Shown: in pieces, positions 16,598 through 25,097 of the stretch
How the letters are laid out: each line of letters opens with the position of its first letter
Numbering within the stretch: position 1 is the first letter of the stretch
Assembly: GCA_947589095.1 (NCBI GenBank)
Contig: CANQBX010000001.1
Coordinates: 1 to 64,000 of the forward strand
Reading direction: 5' to 3'
Source: an uncultured Lachnospiraceae bacterium
GTDB taxonomy: Bacteria; Bacillota; Clostridia; Lachnospirales; Lachnospiraceae
Length of the DNA: 64,000 nucleotides
Notes under the pieces: model-generated
The model's input: the letters and a program-made list of their open reading frames with translations, nothing else
Told to the model about the DNA's origin: nothing
Databases searched by the model: none
Made by a program: the position numbers and the translations under genes

Positions 16598-16626
16598 AGT
16601 ATATCCCATTCAGTGACAAAAGTAAA
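16598..16626 (-). promoter_or_regulatory. Promoter of the toxin-antitoxin pair
   Basis: On the minus strand TTTACT (16626-16621) and TATACT (16603-16598) are 17 bp apart, about 55 bp before the antitoxin start. This is a good sigma-A match. Confidence 0.6.
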
Positions 16627-16833
16627 CTGGTCGGGAGAGAAAAAGAGCCGCCGTTTTATGAATTTATCGACATGAATAAAAAGACCTTGACAAATCGTTT
16701 CTGGAACTGCCTGAAAGTATGTTCTTATTCTGGGAAAAATCGGTAGCATACAGCGATTTTATTCCACCAGACATGGGATGTATGAATAGGGAGTGCGGAG
16801 AATATAGAAATACTATATATTGACAAAATATAA

Positions 16834-16862
16834 TTGACAACAACAATATATAGTGTTATAAT
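16834..16862 (+). promoter_or_regulatory. Consensus sigma-A promoter of operon 1 leader
   Basis: TTGACA (16834-16839) and TATAAT (16857-16862) are both perfect consensus hexamers with a 17-bp spacer. Transcription should start near 16869 and run into the structured leader and terminator ahead of the DUF5688-like gene. An almost identical promoter lies at 32046. Confidence 0.85.
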
Positions 16863-16868
16863 CAAACT

Positions 16869-17033
16869 GAAATTGATTTTTGTGTCCCAATGATGGGCCA
16901 CATGAAAGCATTGTTCCGGTTTGAGCCGGAAGTAAACTTTTAGGTTTCAGCCTATTAACCATGGCCGGATCAGGTATCGGCCGGCGCAAGTAAGACACCA
17001 GAAATTTTATGTTTTCTGGTGTCTTATTTTTTT
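16869..17033 (+). ncRNA. Structured leader RNA with terminator, copy 1
   Basis: About 165 nt lie between a perfect promoter and an intrinsic terminator. It shares layout and short blocks with the sequence at 32081-32224: AAATTGATTTTTGT near the 5' end, a small C-rich/G-rich hairpin (CCCAATGATGGG), then TTGTTCCGG with CCGGAAGT as a six-base-loop hairpin, and a last long stem. The loops and linkers differ between copies while pairing is kept, which points to a functional RNA: either a cis-acting attenuator of the operon or a small trans-acting RNA. No riboswitch class is recognised. Confidence 0.65.
16992..17033 (+). terminator. Intrinsic terminator of leader copy 1
   Basis: A perfect 13-bp stem (AAGACACCAGAAA at 16992-17004 with TTTCTGGTGTCTT at 17013-17025) is followed by ATTTTTTT. 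The stem lies only about 30 bp before the first gene of the operon, so readthrough or antitermination is needed to express it. Confidence 0.88.
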
Positions 17034-17053
17034 GCGCAGAAAGGAGAGAAAAA

Positions 17054-17965
17054 GTGGATGAATGGATGAAACGGGTTGTTTCCGCCCTGCAGGTGCAGTT
17101 GGGAGAAATGTACGAGGTTGCGTATCTTGGCGATTATGAAGCCGCGGTAAAGAGGAAAGGTGATGATCAGGCCATAAGCGTCAGCCTGGAAGAAGGGATT
17201 CACGAAAATCCGTTGTATCTTGTGGATGCTGAATTGGCTGCGGGTTATCTTCTGGAACAGTTTGAGAGAAAGGAACGGGTGATCATGGACTTCATGAAAT
17301 TTCAGGATGATTATACCTTAATGAAGGATCATATCATTTTCCGTATGGTGAGCCGGAGTTATGCAGACAGCCGCTTGTGTATAAACGATCCGTGGCTGGA
17401 TGTATCAATCGTATATGAACTTGCAATTGAGGATGGCGATCATATGTATGTCAGATTGATCACGGAGGATGAACTTAAGCTATGGAATGTGACGAAGGAG
17501 GATATTGGTGCTGCGGCAATGATAAATACGCCGCGGATTCTCCCGGCCCAGATGCTGATATATGAGGATATGGTTCTGGATGGGGAGCGGAAAGGAACCT
17601 CCCTTGAAGAGGAGCTTCAGGGAAGTGAAGAGTCGCCGGTAGTGCAAGTAGTGCTGACAAATCAAAAGTTGATGAATGGCGCAGGATGCATTTTTTATGA
17701 AGATGTCCTAAAACGGGTGGCGGACGCATGGCAGGCGGATTTATTAATTATTCCATCAAGTGTCCATGAAACAATCTTAATGCCGGATAAGGATGGCCAT
17801 CTATCTGAATGGGAGGCACAGGATGTACATCATGACGTACTCAGTGTGGAACTGTTACGTGAAAATGAGTTCCTGTCCGACAGTATTTACCGTTATGACC
17901 GTAAGACGCAGAAGATCACCATTGCCGCTTGCGGAAAAAACCAGGCAGAAGGCCTGATTTCATAG
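17054..17965 (+). CDS. DUF5688-like protein
   Basis: A 303-residue cytoplasmic protein, first gene of operon 1. The C-terminal third has the pattern VVLTNQKLMNGAGCIFYED, then LLIIPSSVHETILMP and LSDSIYRYDRKT, which I associate with DUF5688 proteins of Clostridia mobile elements; no biochemical role is known. GTG 17054 is chosen because AAGGAGAG lies five bases upstream. The frame extends back to ATG 17009, but that codon lies inside the terminator stem. ATG 17066 is another option. Confidence 0.75.
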   Translation: MDEWMKRVVSALQVQLGEMYEVAYLGDYEAAVKRKGDDQAISVSLEEGIHENPLYLVDAELAAGYLLEQFERKERVIMDFMKFQDDYTLMKDHIIFRMVSRSYADSRLCINDPWLDVSIVYELAIEDGDHMYVRLITEDELKLWNVTKEDIGAAAMINTPRILPAQMLIYEDMVLDGERKGTSLEEELQGSEESPVVQVVLTNQKLMNGAGCIFYEDVLKRVADAWQADLLIIPSSVHETILMPDKDGHLSEWEAQDVHHDVLSVELLRENEFLSDSIYRYDRKTQKITIAACGKNQAEGLIS

Positions 17966-17994
17966 ATAAATCTAAGGAAAGGATGGAAAAACAA

Positions 17995-18129
17995 ATGAAG
18001 ATCGAAGAAAAATGGGAAAACCCCGGAAGAGACAGCATACTTCTTGAAGAAGTTCTCGACTGGTTTGGTCAGGGCTTCGAGTTCGTAGTTTCTGGCGGTC
18101 ACATTACAGCGGTCGTGTATGAGGTGTAA
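17995..18129 (+). CDS. Small acidic ORF, 44 residues
   Basis: A 44-residue ORF between two real genes, 12 bp before the next start. It begins MKIEEKWENPGRDSILLEE and continues with an amphipathic helix (VLDWFGQGFEFVV). ATG 17983 in the same frame is an alternative, but the ribosome site is too close to it. The family is unknown. The tight fit in the operon suggests a translated gene. Confidence 0.5.
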   Translation: MKIEEKWENPGRDSILLEEVLDWFGQGFEFVVSGGHITAVVYEV

Positions 18130-18141
18130 AGGAGGCGCAGA

Positions 18142-19272
18142 ATGAATTACGCGGACAATCACTCATATATGACAGGGAACTGGCGGCAGTTTATGGAATA
18201 TCTTGACCAGATAGAACAGCGCGCTTTTTGGGATGTCTGCCCGACGAGTGACATCCGGGTTCAGGCGCTGGCAGACGTACCTGATGCCGGGATATGCCTT
18301 GCCGAAGAATTTGGAGCCGAGGCGCAGGATATTATAGCGGACACGATTCAAAACAGCGGACTTCTTCTGTCCGTAGGCAACGTATATTATCCGGTTGGCG
18401 GTACGGCAGTCAAAACGCTGGAAAACAGGGCCAGAATATCCGGATATGCGCTTTCTGATCTGGAGAAAGGGAAACTTGCAAGGATTCTGAATGACTGTCT
18501 GGAAGTGACAAAAGGGCAGGCGCTGCTGCGGATGCATGAGGGAAAGATCCGTGCCGTACATGGCGGGGATAAGAGTGATTATGTGATCCTTCCCATGCCG
18601 GAAGTGTATGAGGCAGCGGCTCTGTACCTGAAGGAGAATTTCAGTGAAGTTGTTTTTGCCGGAGGATACTGGGATCACTGGCTTACCGAAGGGGCCTGGG
18701 AAGTACGGGATGACAGGCTGGTGGATACATACCGGGAACTGCTTTTGCGGTATGGACAGATGGCTGACCGGGAACTGACTGCGCTGATCCGTGTACATAC
18801 ATCCGATGTGGGATTCAGCGGCGCCAACATTACCACCATGCTGCTTGTGGGAGAGCATAAACTGCCAATCATTCTGGGTGAACTCAAACTTCCCCATAAG
18901 GATAACGCCTCGATAGAACTCTTTTCCCATAACATGTCACTGGTCTACGCAAGATACCAGGAAGAGGTGGAAGGACTCGGTCGGCTGTTTGACATACAGA
19001 TAGATTATCCGCTTAATGTCATGTCCGGAGTGATGAAGAAGGCCGATATCGGACTGAACCTGAGGGTTCAGACGGTGGAACGGTTTAAGGCGGTACATGG
19101 TTCGGGACAGTGCAATGGGTATGATCTGTATTGCGGAATCTGTGAGGCTGTTTTTCTGGCTGAGAGCAGCGGCGCGACCCGGAGGGTGTTGATTAACCTG
19201 GAAGAGCAGGTGTCCAAGTGCCTGAAATATCGGTTCAGTGATTTCGATGTGCCGGGAGTGGTCAATTTTTGA
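18142..19272 (+). CDS. Unknown 376-residue mobile-element protein
   Basis: I do not recognise this protein with confidence. It is soluble, with no membrane segments or obvious catalytic motif. A region around ADRELTALIRVHTSDVGFSG is followed by an LKLPHKDNASIELF segment. Its place before the YqaJ exonuclease and ERF genes recalls DUF932-type plasmid/phage proteins that often accompany such modules, but the similarity is weak. A good ribosome site (AAAGGAGG) precedes ATG 18142. Co-transcription with the recombination genes is likely. Confidence 0.65.
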   Translation: MNYADNHSYMTGNWRQFMEYLDQIEQRAFWDVCPTSDIRVQALADVPDAGICLAEEFGAEAQDIIADTIQNSGLLLSVGNVYYPVGGTAVKTLENRARISGYALSDLEKGKLARILNDCLEVTKGQALLRMHEGKIRAVHGGDKSDYVILPMPEVYEAAALYLKENFSEVVFAGGYWDHWLTEGAWEVRDDRLVDTYRELLLRYGQMADRELTALIRVHTSDVGFSGANITTMLLVGEHKLPIILGELKLPHKDNASIELFSHNMSLVYARYQEEVEGLGRLFDIQIDYPLNVMSGVMKKADIGLNLRVQTVERFKAVHGSGQCNGYDLYCGICEAVFLAESSGATRRVLINLEEQVSKCLKYRFSDFDVPGVVNF

Positions 19273-19320
19273 TGGACAGGGCATGGCGGGGATGCACCCG
19301 CCTGCCCGGAAAGGAGGAAG

Positions 19321-20352
19321 ATGGCGTTAAATCTGAATTACAGCCCGGAAATCGTTGTACCGGATATCCGAAAACTGAGTGAGGAACAGTGGAAGGCGTA
19401 CCGCCGCGAGGGAATCGGCGGGAGCGACGCAGCGGCTGTGTGCGGAGTTTCTCCCTGGAAAACGGCCCGTGATCTGTATTGGGAAAAGACCCGTATGGCG
19501 GATAGTCTGGCCGATGAGGATAATTGGGTAGCCAAAGAGATTGGGAAGCGTCTGGAGGAACTGGTAGTGCAGATCTTTATGAAGCGTACCGGGTATGAAC
19601 CCTATGCAATCAGGAAGATGTTCCGCCACCCGCTTTTTCCGTTCATGCTGGCGAATGTGGATTATTTCGTCAATATCAATGGTCAGATCTATATCATTGA
19701 GTGCAAGACCTCCTTCTCTTATGGAACAGGAGAATGGGAAGATAATGCGATTCCGTATCATTATGAACTGCAGGGACGCCATTACATGGCTGTCTTAAAT
19801 GTCAGCGGGGTAATCTTTCTATGTCTGTACGGTAATAATGAGGACACCTTTCTCATGCGTATGATGAAACGGGATTTGAAGTTGGAGGAGGAACTGATCC
19901 GGCAGGAGGCCTATTACTGGAAAAACTATGTACAAAGCGGCATTGAACCTGCCTATTCCGAACGTGCAGACCTGGTGATTGAGAGTATCCGAAGGCATAT
20001 GCCGGTGCAGGAAGGTAAGCAGGTGACACTTTCGGGAGATCTGTCCGGGAATGTACTGTCATACCTGCAGATGAAAGAACGGAAAAGCAGGCTGGAGGAG
20101 CAGGCCAGAAAGGTTGAGGAACAGATGAAGTTGGCTTATGCGCCGGTACAGGAAGCGATGAATGGGGCTGAGAAGGGAATCATTACGATTGGGAGCGATC
20201 GGTTTGAAGCTGGATACAGCAAGCGTGTCACAACCTCAATCAATAAAAAGAACATGGAAGCCCTGAAACTGGAGTACCCTGAAATCTGTGGGAAGTTTGC
20301 GGAGACAAAGACGACCCGCAGTTTTTATATAAAGGAAAAAAAGGCAGGATGA
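19321..20352 (+). CDS. YqaJ-type viral recombinase / exonuclease
   Basis: A 343-residue protein of the lambda-exonuclease (PD-(D/E)XK) superfamily. It has the GIGGSDAAAVCGVSPW start of YqaJ domains, LEELVVQIF, a core acidic residue in LANVDYF and the catalytic IIECKTS (E-x-K). The C-terminal part (about 235-343) adds a coiled segment. These nucleases resect dsDNA 5'-3' and work with an annealing protein, here the ERF protein encoded about 0.5 kb downstream. The start ATG 19321 has AAAGGAGG upstream. Confidence 0.9.
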   Translation: MALNLNYSPEIVVPDIRKLSEEQWKAYRREGIGGSDAAAVCGVSPWKTARDLYWEKTRMADSLADEDNWVAKEIGKRLEELVVQIFMKRTGYEPYAIRKMFRHPLFPFMLANVDYFVNINGQIYIIECKTSFSYGTGEWEDNAIPYHYELQGRHYMAVLNVSGVIFLCLYGNNEDTFLMRMMKRDLKLEEELIRQEAYYWKNYVQSGIEPAYSERADLVIESIRRHMPVQEGKQVTLSGDLSGNVLSYLQMKERKSRLEEQARKVEEQMKLAYAPVQEAMNGAEKGIITIGSDRFEAGYSKRVTTSINKKNMEALKLEYPEICGKFAETKTTRSFYIKEKKAG

Positions 20353-20365
20353 AAGGAATGATAAT

Positions 20366-20452
20366 ATGGCAGCGGTAAGGAAGGAGAACTGGCGGCTGGT
20401 CAATATATCCGCTGAAGATAAGCAGCATTGGTCTGCCATATATCGATGGTGA
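20366..20452 (+). CDS. Tiny ORF coupled to next gene, 28 residues
   Basis: ATG 20366, preceded by AAAGG, opens 28 codons (MAAVRKENWRLVN, ending SAIYRW). Its TGA overlaps the ATG of the next gene in ATGGTGA. The overlap suggests translational coupling. The peptide itself is not recognised and may act only as a translated leader. Confidence 0.4.
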   Translation: MAAVRKENWRLVNISAEDKQHWSAIYRW

Positions 20453-20844
20453 ACCGTATGAATCCGGATGAGAGACATTTTCTGGAGCTAAACTTAAGGG
20501 TTATGCTGCGGAGACTGAGAAACAGTTGCAGGCCTGAAAAACAAGGTCCGGGTGCTGCAGATCCAGCTTCTGCACTGCTCAGAGAGATTTGTGAGGCAGC
20601 GGTTTTATATCTGCGGGATGTAATCTTTGTCGGTGTTTCTGGTATGTACCTGTCATCTGAAGTGGCACAGCTGGAATGCGAACTGGAAAACCTGCTGGCA
20701 TCATCCGGTGTACAGAAGCAACTTCGCGAGTCCCTGTTTGTCCGGCCAGATCTGGAATCTTTCAAAAAAACCGCGGATGGTATCCGCTTGAAAGTGGAAG
20801 CTGTTGCTGCAGCTTACCAATCACATGTAGGAGGAAGAAAATAG
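20446..20844 (+). CDS. Unknown 132-residue helical protein
   Basis: A helical, soluble protein with no recognised family. It starts MVNRMNPDERHFLELNL and contains VAQLECELENLLASSGVQ. It lies between the exonuclease and ERF genes, two bases before the ERF start, so it is probably part of the recombination module. The frame opens further upstream at 20428. ATG 20446 is preferred because it overlaps the stop of the tiny ORF and would be reached by reinitiation. Confidence 0.6.
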   Translation: MVNRMNPDERHFLELNLRVMLRRLRNSCRPEKQGPGAADPASALLREICEAAVLYLRDVIFVGVSGMYLSSEVAQLECELENLLASSGVQKQLRESLFVRPDLESFKKTADGIRLKVEAVAAAYQSHVGGRK

Positions 20845-20845
20845 A

Positions 20846-22126
20846 ATGGAGAAAAAAATATTGTCGCTGCACGAAAAGATGGTACTGGTGCGAAGCGAGA
20901 TCCCGGCGCTGGTGAAAAAAGCGTACAGCGACCAGGTTAATTATGATTTTACAAAGATCGATGATATCTTCCGGTATCTGGCACCGGCCATGAAGAACCA
21001 TATGGTGGACTGGGTGATTATTTCGGAAGAGGCTTCCAGAAGGGACAGCGGCGGGAATCCCTGCTATCTTACCTATATCGAGAAGAACTTCCAATGGCTC
21101 TATGAAGCCGACCTGACAATTCGGTGGATAAACGCAGAAGCGCCGGCAGAGACAGAGGAGGTTAAGCTTCATCTGATCGGAACCCATGAAATGCCGGAAA
21201 AGGCCAAAGGCTGTGCCTGGACATATGCCTTAAAGTATTATCTTCAGGATTTGTTCTGCGCGGATCAGGGCGGTGAGGATCCGGATATGCGGTCCGGTGA
21301 ACCACAGTATCAAACCTCTGCAACGCCGAAACAACCCGTGGTAACGGAACAGGCATTGTCATCTGAGCTTTTGGACGAAGGGTTTGAAATCGTAGCAGAG
21401 CAGACGGTATTTGATGAGCAGCCTACCAGAATCGAACGGGAATCCGAGAATCTGTATGCTGGAGAAGTGGAATCAGATCGCGAGTTTACGAACTGCGCGG
21501 GAACTGACCTGCCGGCAAGTGAAGCACATATGACCGGATGCCTCGCAGATATTGTTGCGGAGGAATTCTCTGTCTGCCTGGAAGAACCGGAAGTCTTACC
21601 GGAAGCATCGGCAGATAGCATGTTGCCTGGTGCTGATGATGAAGGGGGTATCAGGGATGGTGCTGAAGAAACAGATGATGCGGCTTCACCTCCAATCAGT
21701 TCTTATATCCTGCCGGGAAAGGAAGATATGGTGAAGCTTCCTTCGGGTGTCAGGAAACGGGAACGGGCACAGAAAGTTTCTGATATATCGGGAGAAGAGA
21801 CCCCGGAAATGATACTGAAAGAAGCAGCTGATCCGCGGCCGGTACAGAAAGAAACGGCTAGGCCTGTATCAGACCAGACGGGAGGCATCCCGGCCCTGGG
21901 AACGAATACTTCTGATCAGAATGGCGTGAGCATAAGTCTGGAGGAAGCCTGCGGAATCAAGATCAAAGTGGGTATCCATAAAGGTAAGAGCCTGGGACAG
22001 CTGGCAAGCCTGGGGAAAGAAGGAATCGAGATGCTGGCATGGTATGCAGATAACTACCGCGGAAGTGACGAGAAACTGAAACAGGGTGCAAAACTTCTGC
22101 TTCAGGAGGCGCGAAAGGCTGCATAG
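20846..22126 (+). CDS. ERF-family single-strand annealing protein with ExoX-C-like tail
   Basis: The N-terminal region of about 150 residues matches the ERF annealing family: a helix with YDFTKIDDIFRYLAPAMKNH, then WVIISEEASRR, LHLIGTHEMP and WTYALKYYLQDLF. ERF proteins anneal ssDNA strands in phage and ICE recombination. A long acidic, low-complexity linker (about 155-360) follows. The C-terminus (KVGIHKGKSLGQLASLGKEG, then MLAWYADNYRG) resembles the exodeoxyribonuclease X C-terminal motif. The 426-residue length exceeds ordinary ERF proteins because of the linker and tail. Its partner nuclease is the YqaJ protein upstream. Confidence 0.85.
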   Translation: MEKKILSLHEKMVLVRSEIPALVKKAYSDQVNYDFTKIDDIFRYLAPAMKNHMVDWVIISEEASRRDSGGNPCYLTYIEKNFQWLYEADLTIRWINAEAPAETEEVKLHLIGTHEMPEKAKGCAWTYALKYYLQDLFCADQGGEDPDMRSGEPQYQTSATPKQPVVTEQALSSELLDEGFEIVAEQTVFDEQPTRIERESENLYAGEVESDREFTNCAGTDLPASEAHMTGCLADIVAEEFSVCLEEPEVLPEASADSMLPGADDEGGIRDGAEETDDAASPPISSYILPGKEDMVKLPSGVRKRERAQKVSDISGEETPEMILKEAADPRPVQKETARPVSDQTGGIPALGTNTSDQNGVSISLEEACGIKIKVGIHKGKSLGQLASLGKEGIEMLAWYADNYRGSDEKLKQGAKLLLQEARKAA

Positions 22127-22150
22127 CCGGGAGCGAAAGGAGGCGGAATC

Positions 22151-23395
22151 ATAGAAACGTATGAGCCCCAGTTTGATATATCCGATGTGGCGGATCTTCT
22201 GGGAATCCGCCGCTTAACCGATGGAAATTCCTTTGGCGTGGTCTGTCCATACTGTGGCGATACCAGAGGAAAGATGAATTTCCGCATTATGAAGGATGGA
22301 AAGCCAGCGAACACCTATCATTGCTTTGCCAGCGGCTGCGGCGCGAAGGGAAATATGCTTACGCTTTACGCAGATATGAAAGGAATCTTCGGTGCTGACC
22401 GCTATAAGACCGCATACCGGCAGATTTGTGAAGAACTCTATGGTCTGTCCCGGACAGAAACACGGAAAAGGAAATCGAACGATGAGCGAGAGGAGATTCC
22501 TGCCAGTGCAGAGAAGCGGGATGCGGTGTACCGCAGGCTTCTTAAACTGCTTTCCCTTTCTGATGAACACAGGATGCAGCTAATGGTAAGGGGATTGACG
22601 GATGATCAGATTATAAAATATCAGTTTTGCAGTACCCCGATGTCCGGAACAGAGAATCTGGTGAGACATCTTCTGCAGGAAGGATATTCTGTGACCGGGG
22701 TTCCTGGATTCTTCATGAATGACAGAGGCAACTGGGATGTAGCCTTCTACCGGAGAAATAGCGGAATCCTGTGCCCGGCATTTGGTATTGATGCAAATAT
22801 AGAAGGATTCCAGATCCGTCTGGATGAGCCGTACGAAGGCCGTAAATATCTGTGGCTCAGCAGCAGCAATAAAAACCGTGGAGTAGGAAGCAAAAGTCCG
22901 GTGACCTTTCTCGGCAACCCATATGATCGTGTTGTACGTGTGACAGAGGGGATACTAAAGGCTGTTGTGGCCCATTCCTTGTCCGGATACAGCTTCCTCG
23001 GGACACCGGGCGTGAACCAGTATAAGGAACTTGAAAAGACCCTGGCGGTTTTGAAGAAGAACGGGCTTAAGGAAGTTCAGGAGTATTATGACATGGACAA
23101 GCAGATGGATATCACCTGTTGCAGGATCTGCAGAAGCGCCGAATGTGCAGGGTGTATGGAGACAGAATCCGTACCTTACGAAACCGTCTGTCCGAAAAAA
23201 GAGAGAAAACGGAACCAGATACAGGAGGGCTGTATGCGTCTGTATGAAGTCTGTGAAAACCTGGGACTTCATTATGTCAAAAAAGTCTGGGATTTGGATG
23301 AAAACGGTTTATGGGCTGGTCATTTCAAAGGGATTGATGATTACTGGGCTGGATGTCTCCGCAAGAGGAAGGAGATGGAGTATGGTTTTAATTGA
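22151..23395 (+). CDS. Zinc-finger / Toprim-like (DUF3854-type) primase-related protein
   Basis: An N-terminal CHC2-like zinc finger (VVCPYCGDTRGKMNF, then TYHCFASGCGAKG) and a central Toprim-like core (RVTEGILKAVVAHSLSGYSF, then EVQEYYDMDKQMD with the acidic DxD) are the layout of mobile-element primases with DUF3854 domains. A second Cys cluster (CCRICRSAECAGC) near residue 325 is unusual. Start choice: the ideal site AAAGGAGG (22136-22143) points to ATA at 22151, and the frame has no ATG/GTG/TTG before GTG 22187. Starting at 22187 would remove twelve residues (ETYEPQFDISDV) that look native. Overlaps the next gene by 14 bp. Confidence 0.8.
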   Translation: METYEPQFDISDVADLLGIRRLTDGNSFGVVCPYCGDTRGKMNFRIMKDGKPANTYHCFASGCGAKGNMLTLYADMKGIFGADRYKTAYRQICEELYGLSRTETRKRKSNDEREEIPASAEKRDAVYRRLLKLLSLSDEHRMQLMVRGLTDDQIIKYQFCSTPMSGTENLVRHLLQEGYSVTGVPGFFMNDRGNWDVAFYRRNSGILCPAFGIDANIEGFQIRLDEPYEGRKYLWLSSSNKNRGVGSKSPVTFLGNPYDRVVRVTEGILKAVVAHSLSGYSFLGTPGVNQYKELEKTLAVLKKNGLKEVQEYYDMDKQMDITCCRICRSAECAGCMETESVPYETVCPKKERKRNQIQEGCMRLYEVCENLGLHYVKKVWDLDENGLWAGHFKGIDDYWAGCLRKRKEMEYGFN

Positions 23396-23813
23396 AGAAT
23401 TTATGGTTGATGCTGTCTGCCGACATGCCATGCATGCAGTTTGGAACGATGAATCCAAAGGGTTGGAAATACAGAAGGCGTCCATGGAAGCGTTTCAGAC
23501 GGTTTACCAGAGAGTCCGGGGATATATGGGCGATTATCTTGATTTCAGGTTGTGCCTGGCAATTCTTTACCGGAAAGGCCGGATGATTGAGGAGGCACGG
23601 ACAAAAGCTGAATTGAATGAAATTTCCAAGCCGTCAGTTCCGGTGAAAACCTACAGTGGCTTTCGGGAAGGGCTTTATCATGTCCCTGAAGAAGAAATAC
23701 TGTTATGGTCGTATGTATCGATGGAAACGCCGCTAAACGACGAGGGGTATCATCGGTATATGGAGTTATTCGCCCGCTTTTTTCCGGAGGCTGCAAAAAA
23801 GATTTGTGTTTAG
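23382..23813 (+). CDS. Unknown 143-residue protein
   Basis: This helical protein (MVLIEEFMVDAVCRHAMHAV start) has no recognised domain. The ATG at 23382 overlaps the end of the primase-like gene and is preceded by GGAAGGAGATGG, so this start is preferred to the much longer frame opening at 23088, which lies wholly inside the primase-like gene. The residues GFREGLYHVPEEEIL look like a conserved core. It sits between primase-like and ssb genes, so a replication accessory role is possible. Confidence 0.6.
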   Translation: MVLIEEFMVDAVCRHAMHAVWNDESKGLEIQKASMEAFQTVYQRVRGYMGDYLDFRLCLAILYRKGRMIEEARTKAELNEISKPSVPVKTYSGFREGLYHVPEEEILLWSYVSMETPLNDEGYHRYMELFARFFPEAAKKICV

Positions 23814-23906
23814 CTATGGCAGGCTATGGAGTGATGGAGAGCAGTAATGCGTTACAGACCCAACAGAGGGTTTGAAATATAGATATTTTAGTAGAGGAGG
23901 AAGAAA

Positions 23907-24497
23907 ATGAACCAGTGTACATTTTTAGGAAGACTGACAAGAGACCCCGAGATCCGGTATACCGATTCGGGAATGGCGATTGCGAGATTCAGCATTGCCG
24001 TGGATCGCAGGCGGGGCGGTGACAATGAGCAGCAGGCCGATTTTTTCGACTGCGTGGCATTTGACAAGCGGGCAGAGTTCGTTGAGAAGTATCTGACCAG
24101 CGGGTTAAGGATTCTTGTCAGTGGGGAAATGCATAACAACAATTATACGAATAAAAACGGCGACAAGGTGTATAAGGTTGAGCTTACCACGAACGTAATT
24201 GAATTCGCGGATGCAAAGCGGGACCGAACCGATGAGGATACGCCTGTTCAGCAGGAAAACGGGGCTGGAAAACCGGCGTCATCGGGAAACCGAAAGAGTC
24301 AGTCGGCGCCTGCCGCAGGAAGTACCCGTCCGGCGCAGTCGGAAAGCAGCAGAGAGGCAGCTCCGGCACCGGCTCGTCGGGCCGCCGGGCGGGGAACAGG
24401 CGGCAGAAGGCCGGCCGGCAGCGCACCGCGTACCGAAAACGACGGATTTATGAATATCCCGGAAGGGATTGAGGATGAAGGGCTGCCGTTCAACTAG
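23907..24497 (+). CDS. ssb: Single-stranded DNA-binding protein
   Basis: A 196-residue SSB. The OB fold occupies about 1-105 (FLGRLTRDPEIRYTDSGMAI, FFDCVAFDKRAEFVEKYL, ILVSGEMHNNNYTNKNGDKV). A basic Gly/Ala/Arg-rich linker follows, then the acidic C-terminal tip EDEGLPFN. That tip departs from the usual DDDIPF because Asn ends the protein, so interaction with host SSB partners may be altered. It coats ssDNA of the element during transfer, replication or recombination. A good AGGAGGAAG ribosome site precedes it. Confidence 0.95.
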   Translation: MNQCTFLGRLTRDPEIRYTDSGMAIARFSIAVDRRRGGDNEQQADFFDCVAFDKRAEFVEKYLTSGLRILVSGEMHNNNYTNKNGDKVYKVELTTNVIEFADAKRDRTDEDTPVQQENGAGKPASSGNRKSQSAPAAGSTRPAQSESSREAAPAPARRAAGRGTGGRRPAGSAPRTENDGFMNIPEGIEDEGLPFN

Positions 24498-24515
24498 ATT
24501 TTTTATACAGGCAAA

Positions 24516-24545
24516 GGCTGCCGGGAAGATTTCATTCCGGCAGCC
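24516..24545 (+). repeat. Hairpin between ssb and the next gene
   Basis: GGCTGCCGG (24516-24524) pairs perfectly with CCGGCAGCC (24537-24545). No T-run follows, so it is not a classical terminator. It may stabilise the ssb mRNA 3' end or mark a processing site. Confidence 0.5.
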
Positions 24546-24566
24546 GCCTGAGAAAGAGAGAAGAAA

Positions 24567-25085
24567 ATGAAAAAGAAGATCATGATCGTGGGAATCTGTT
24601 TTTTTGGCATGATCCTGCTCCATATTTCGTTTCCGCTGCTGCTTGGCGTACTTGTTAATGTACTGTCAGTGGCGGTGCCGCTTCTTTTCTATCATTTTGT
24701 CATCCGCGAGGGATGGAGGATCCGGTTGGATCGGAAGAAAGAAAAAGCGGAAGGCGTACCCGAAGGCGGGGAGAATGAATCGGATGTGGAAACAGAAGAG
24801 GAAGTACAGGTTCCGCCTGATGATATGGTGACCGCATGGTATCTGGACAGCGGGAAGGCGAGAATCCGTAAGATTATATCGGAACAGAAACAGAGGGGAT
24901 ATTCTGAGTGCTGGATCCGGACGGATGGAATCTGCAATGTGAGGACAGAGAAAGGCTACCGCCGTGCCGGATGTCTGCCTAACTATCCGGGAGCCTTGGT
25001 TCAGCATGTGGAACAGCTCCTGAGAATAGATGGATGGGCAGCCGAGCAACAGGGAAAATATCTCCATATCATGTGGAATGTATAG
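24567..25085 (+). CDS. Unknown membrane protein with soluble C-terminal domain
   Basis: A 172-residue protein with two hydrophobic helices at about 5-50 (IMIVGICFFGMILLHISF and LLLGVLVNVLSVAVPLLFY). An acidic linker follows, then a C-terminal domain (ARIRKIISEQKQRGYSECWI onward) that is probably cytoplasmic. No family is recognised. It lies 12 bp upstream of the RecD-type helicase gene. An attachment role for replication proteins at the membrane is a guess from position only. Confidence 0.6.
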   Translation: MKKKIMIVGICFFGMILLHISFPLLLGVLVNVLSVAVPLLFYHFVIREGWRIRLDRKKEKAEGVPEGGENESDVETEEEVQVPPDDMVTAWYLDSGKARIRKIISEQKQRGYSECWIRTDGICNVRTEKGYRRAGCLPNYPGALVQHVEQLLRIDGWAAEQQGKYLHIMWNV

Positions 25086-25097
25086 CGGGAGGACGGA

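Noticed and set aside
16820-16848. Second TTGACA upstream of the operon 1 promoter
   Set aside because: At 17-18 bp spacing there is no acceptable -10, while the next TTGACA has a perfect one.
23088-23381. Upstream extension of the 143-residue gene
   Set aside because: This part lies inside the primase-like gene in another frame; ATG 23382 with GGAAGGAG upstream explains the downstream protein.
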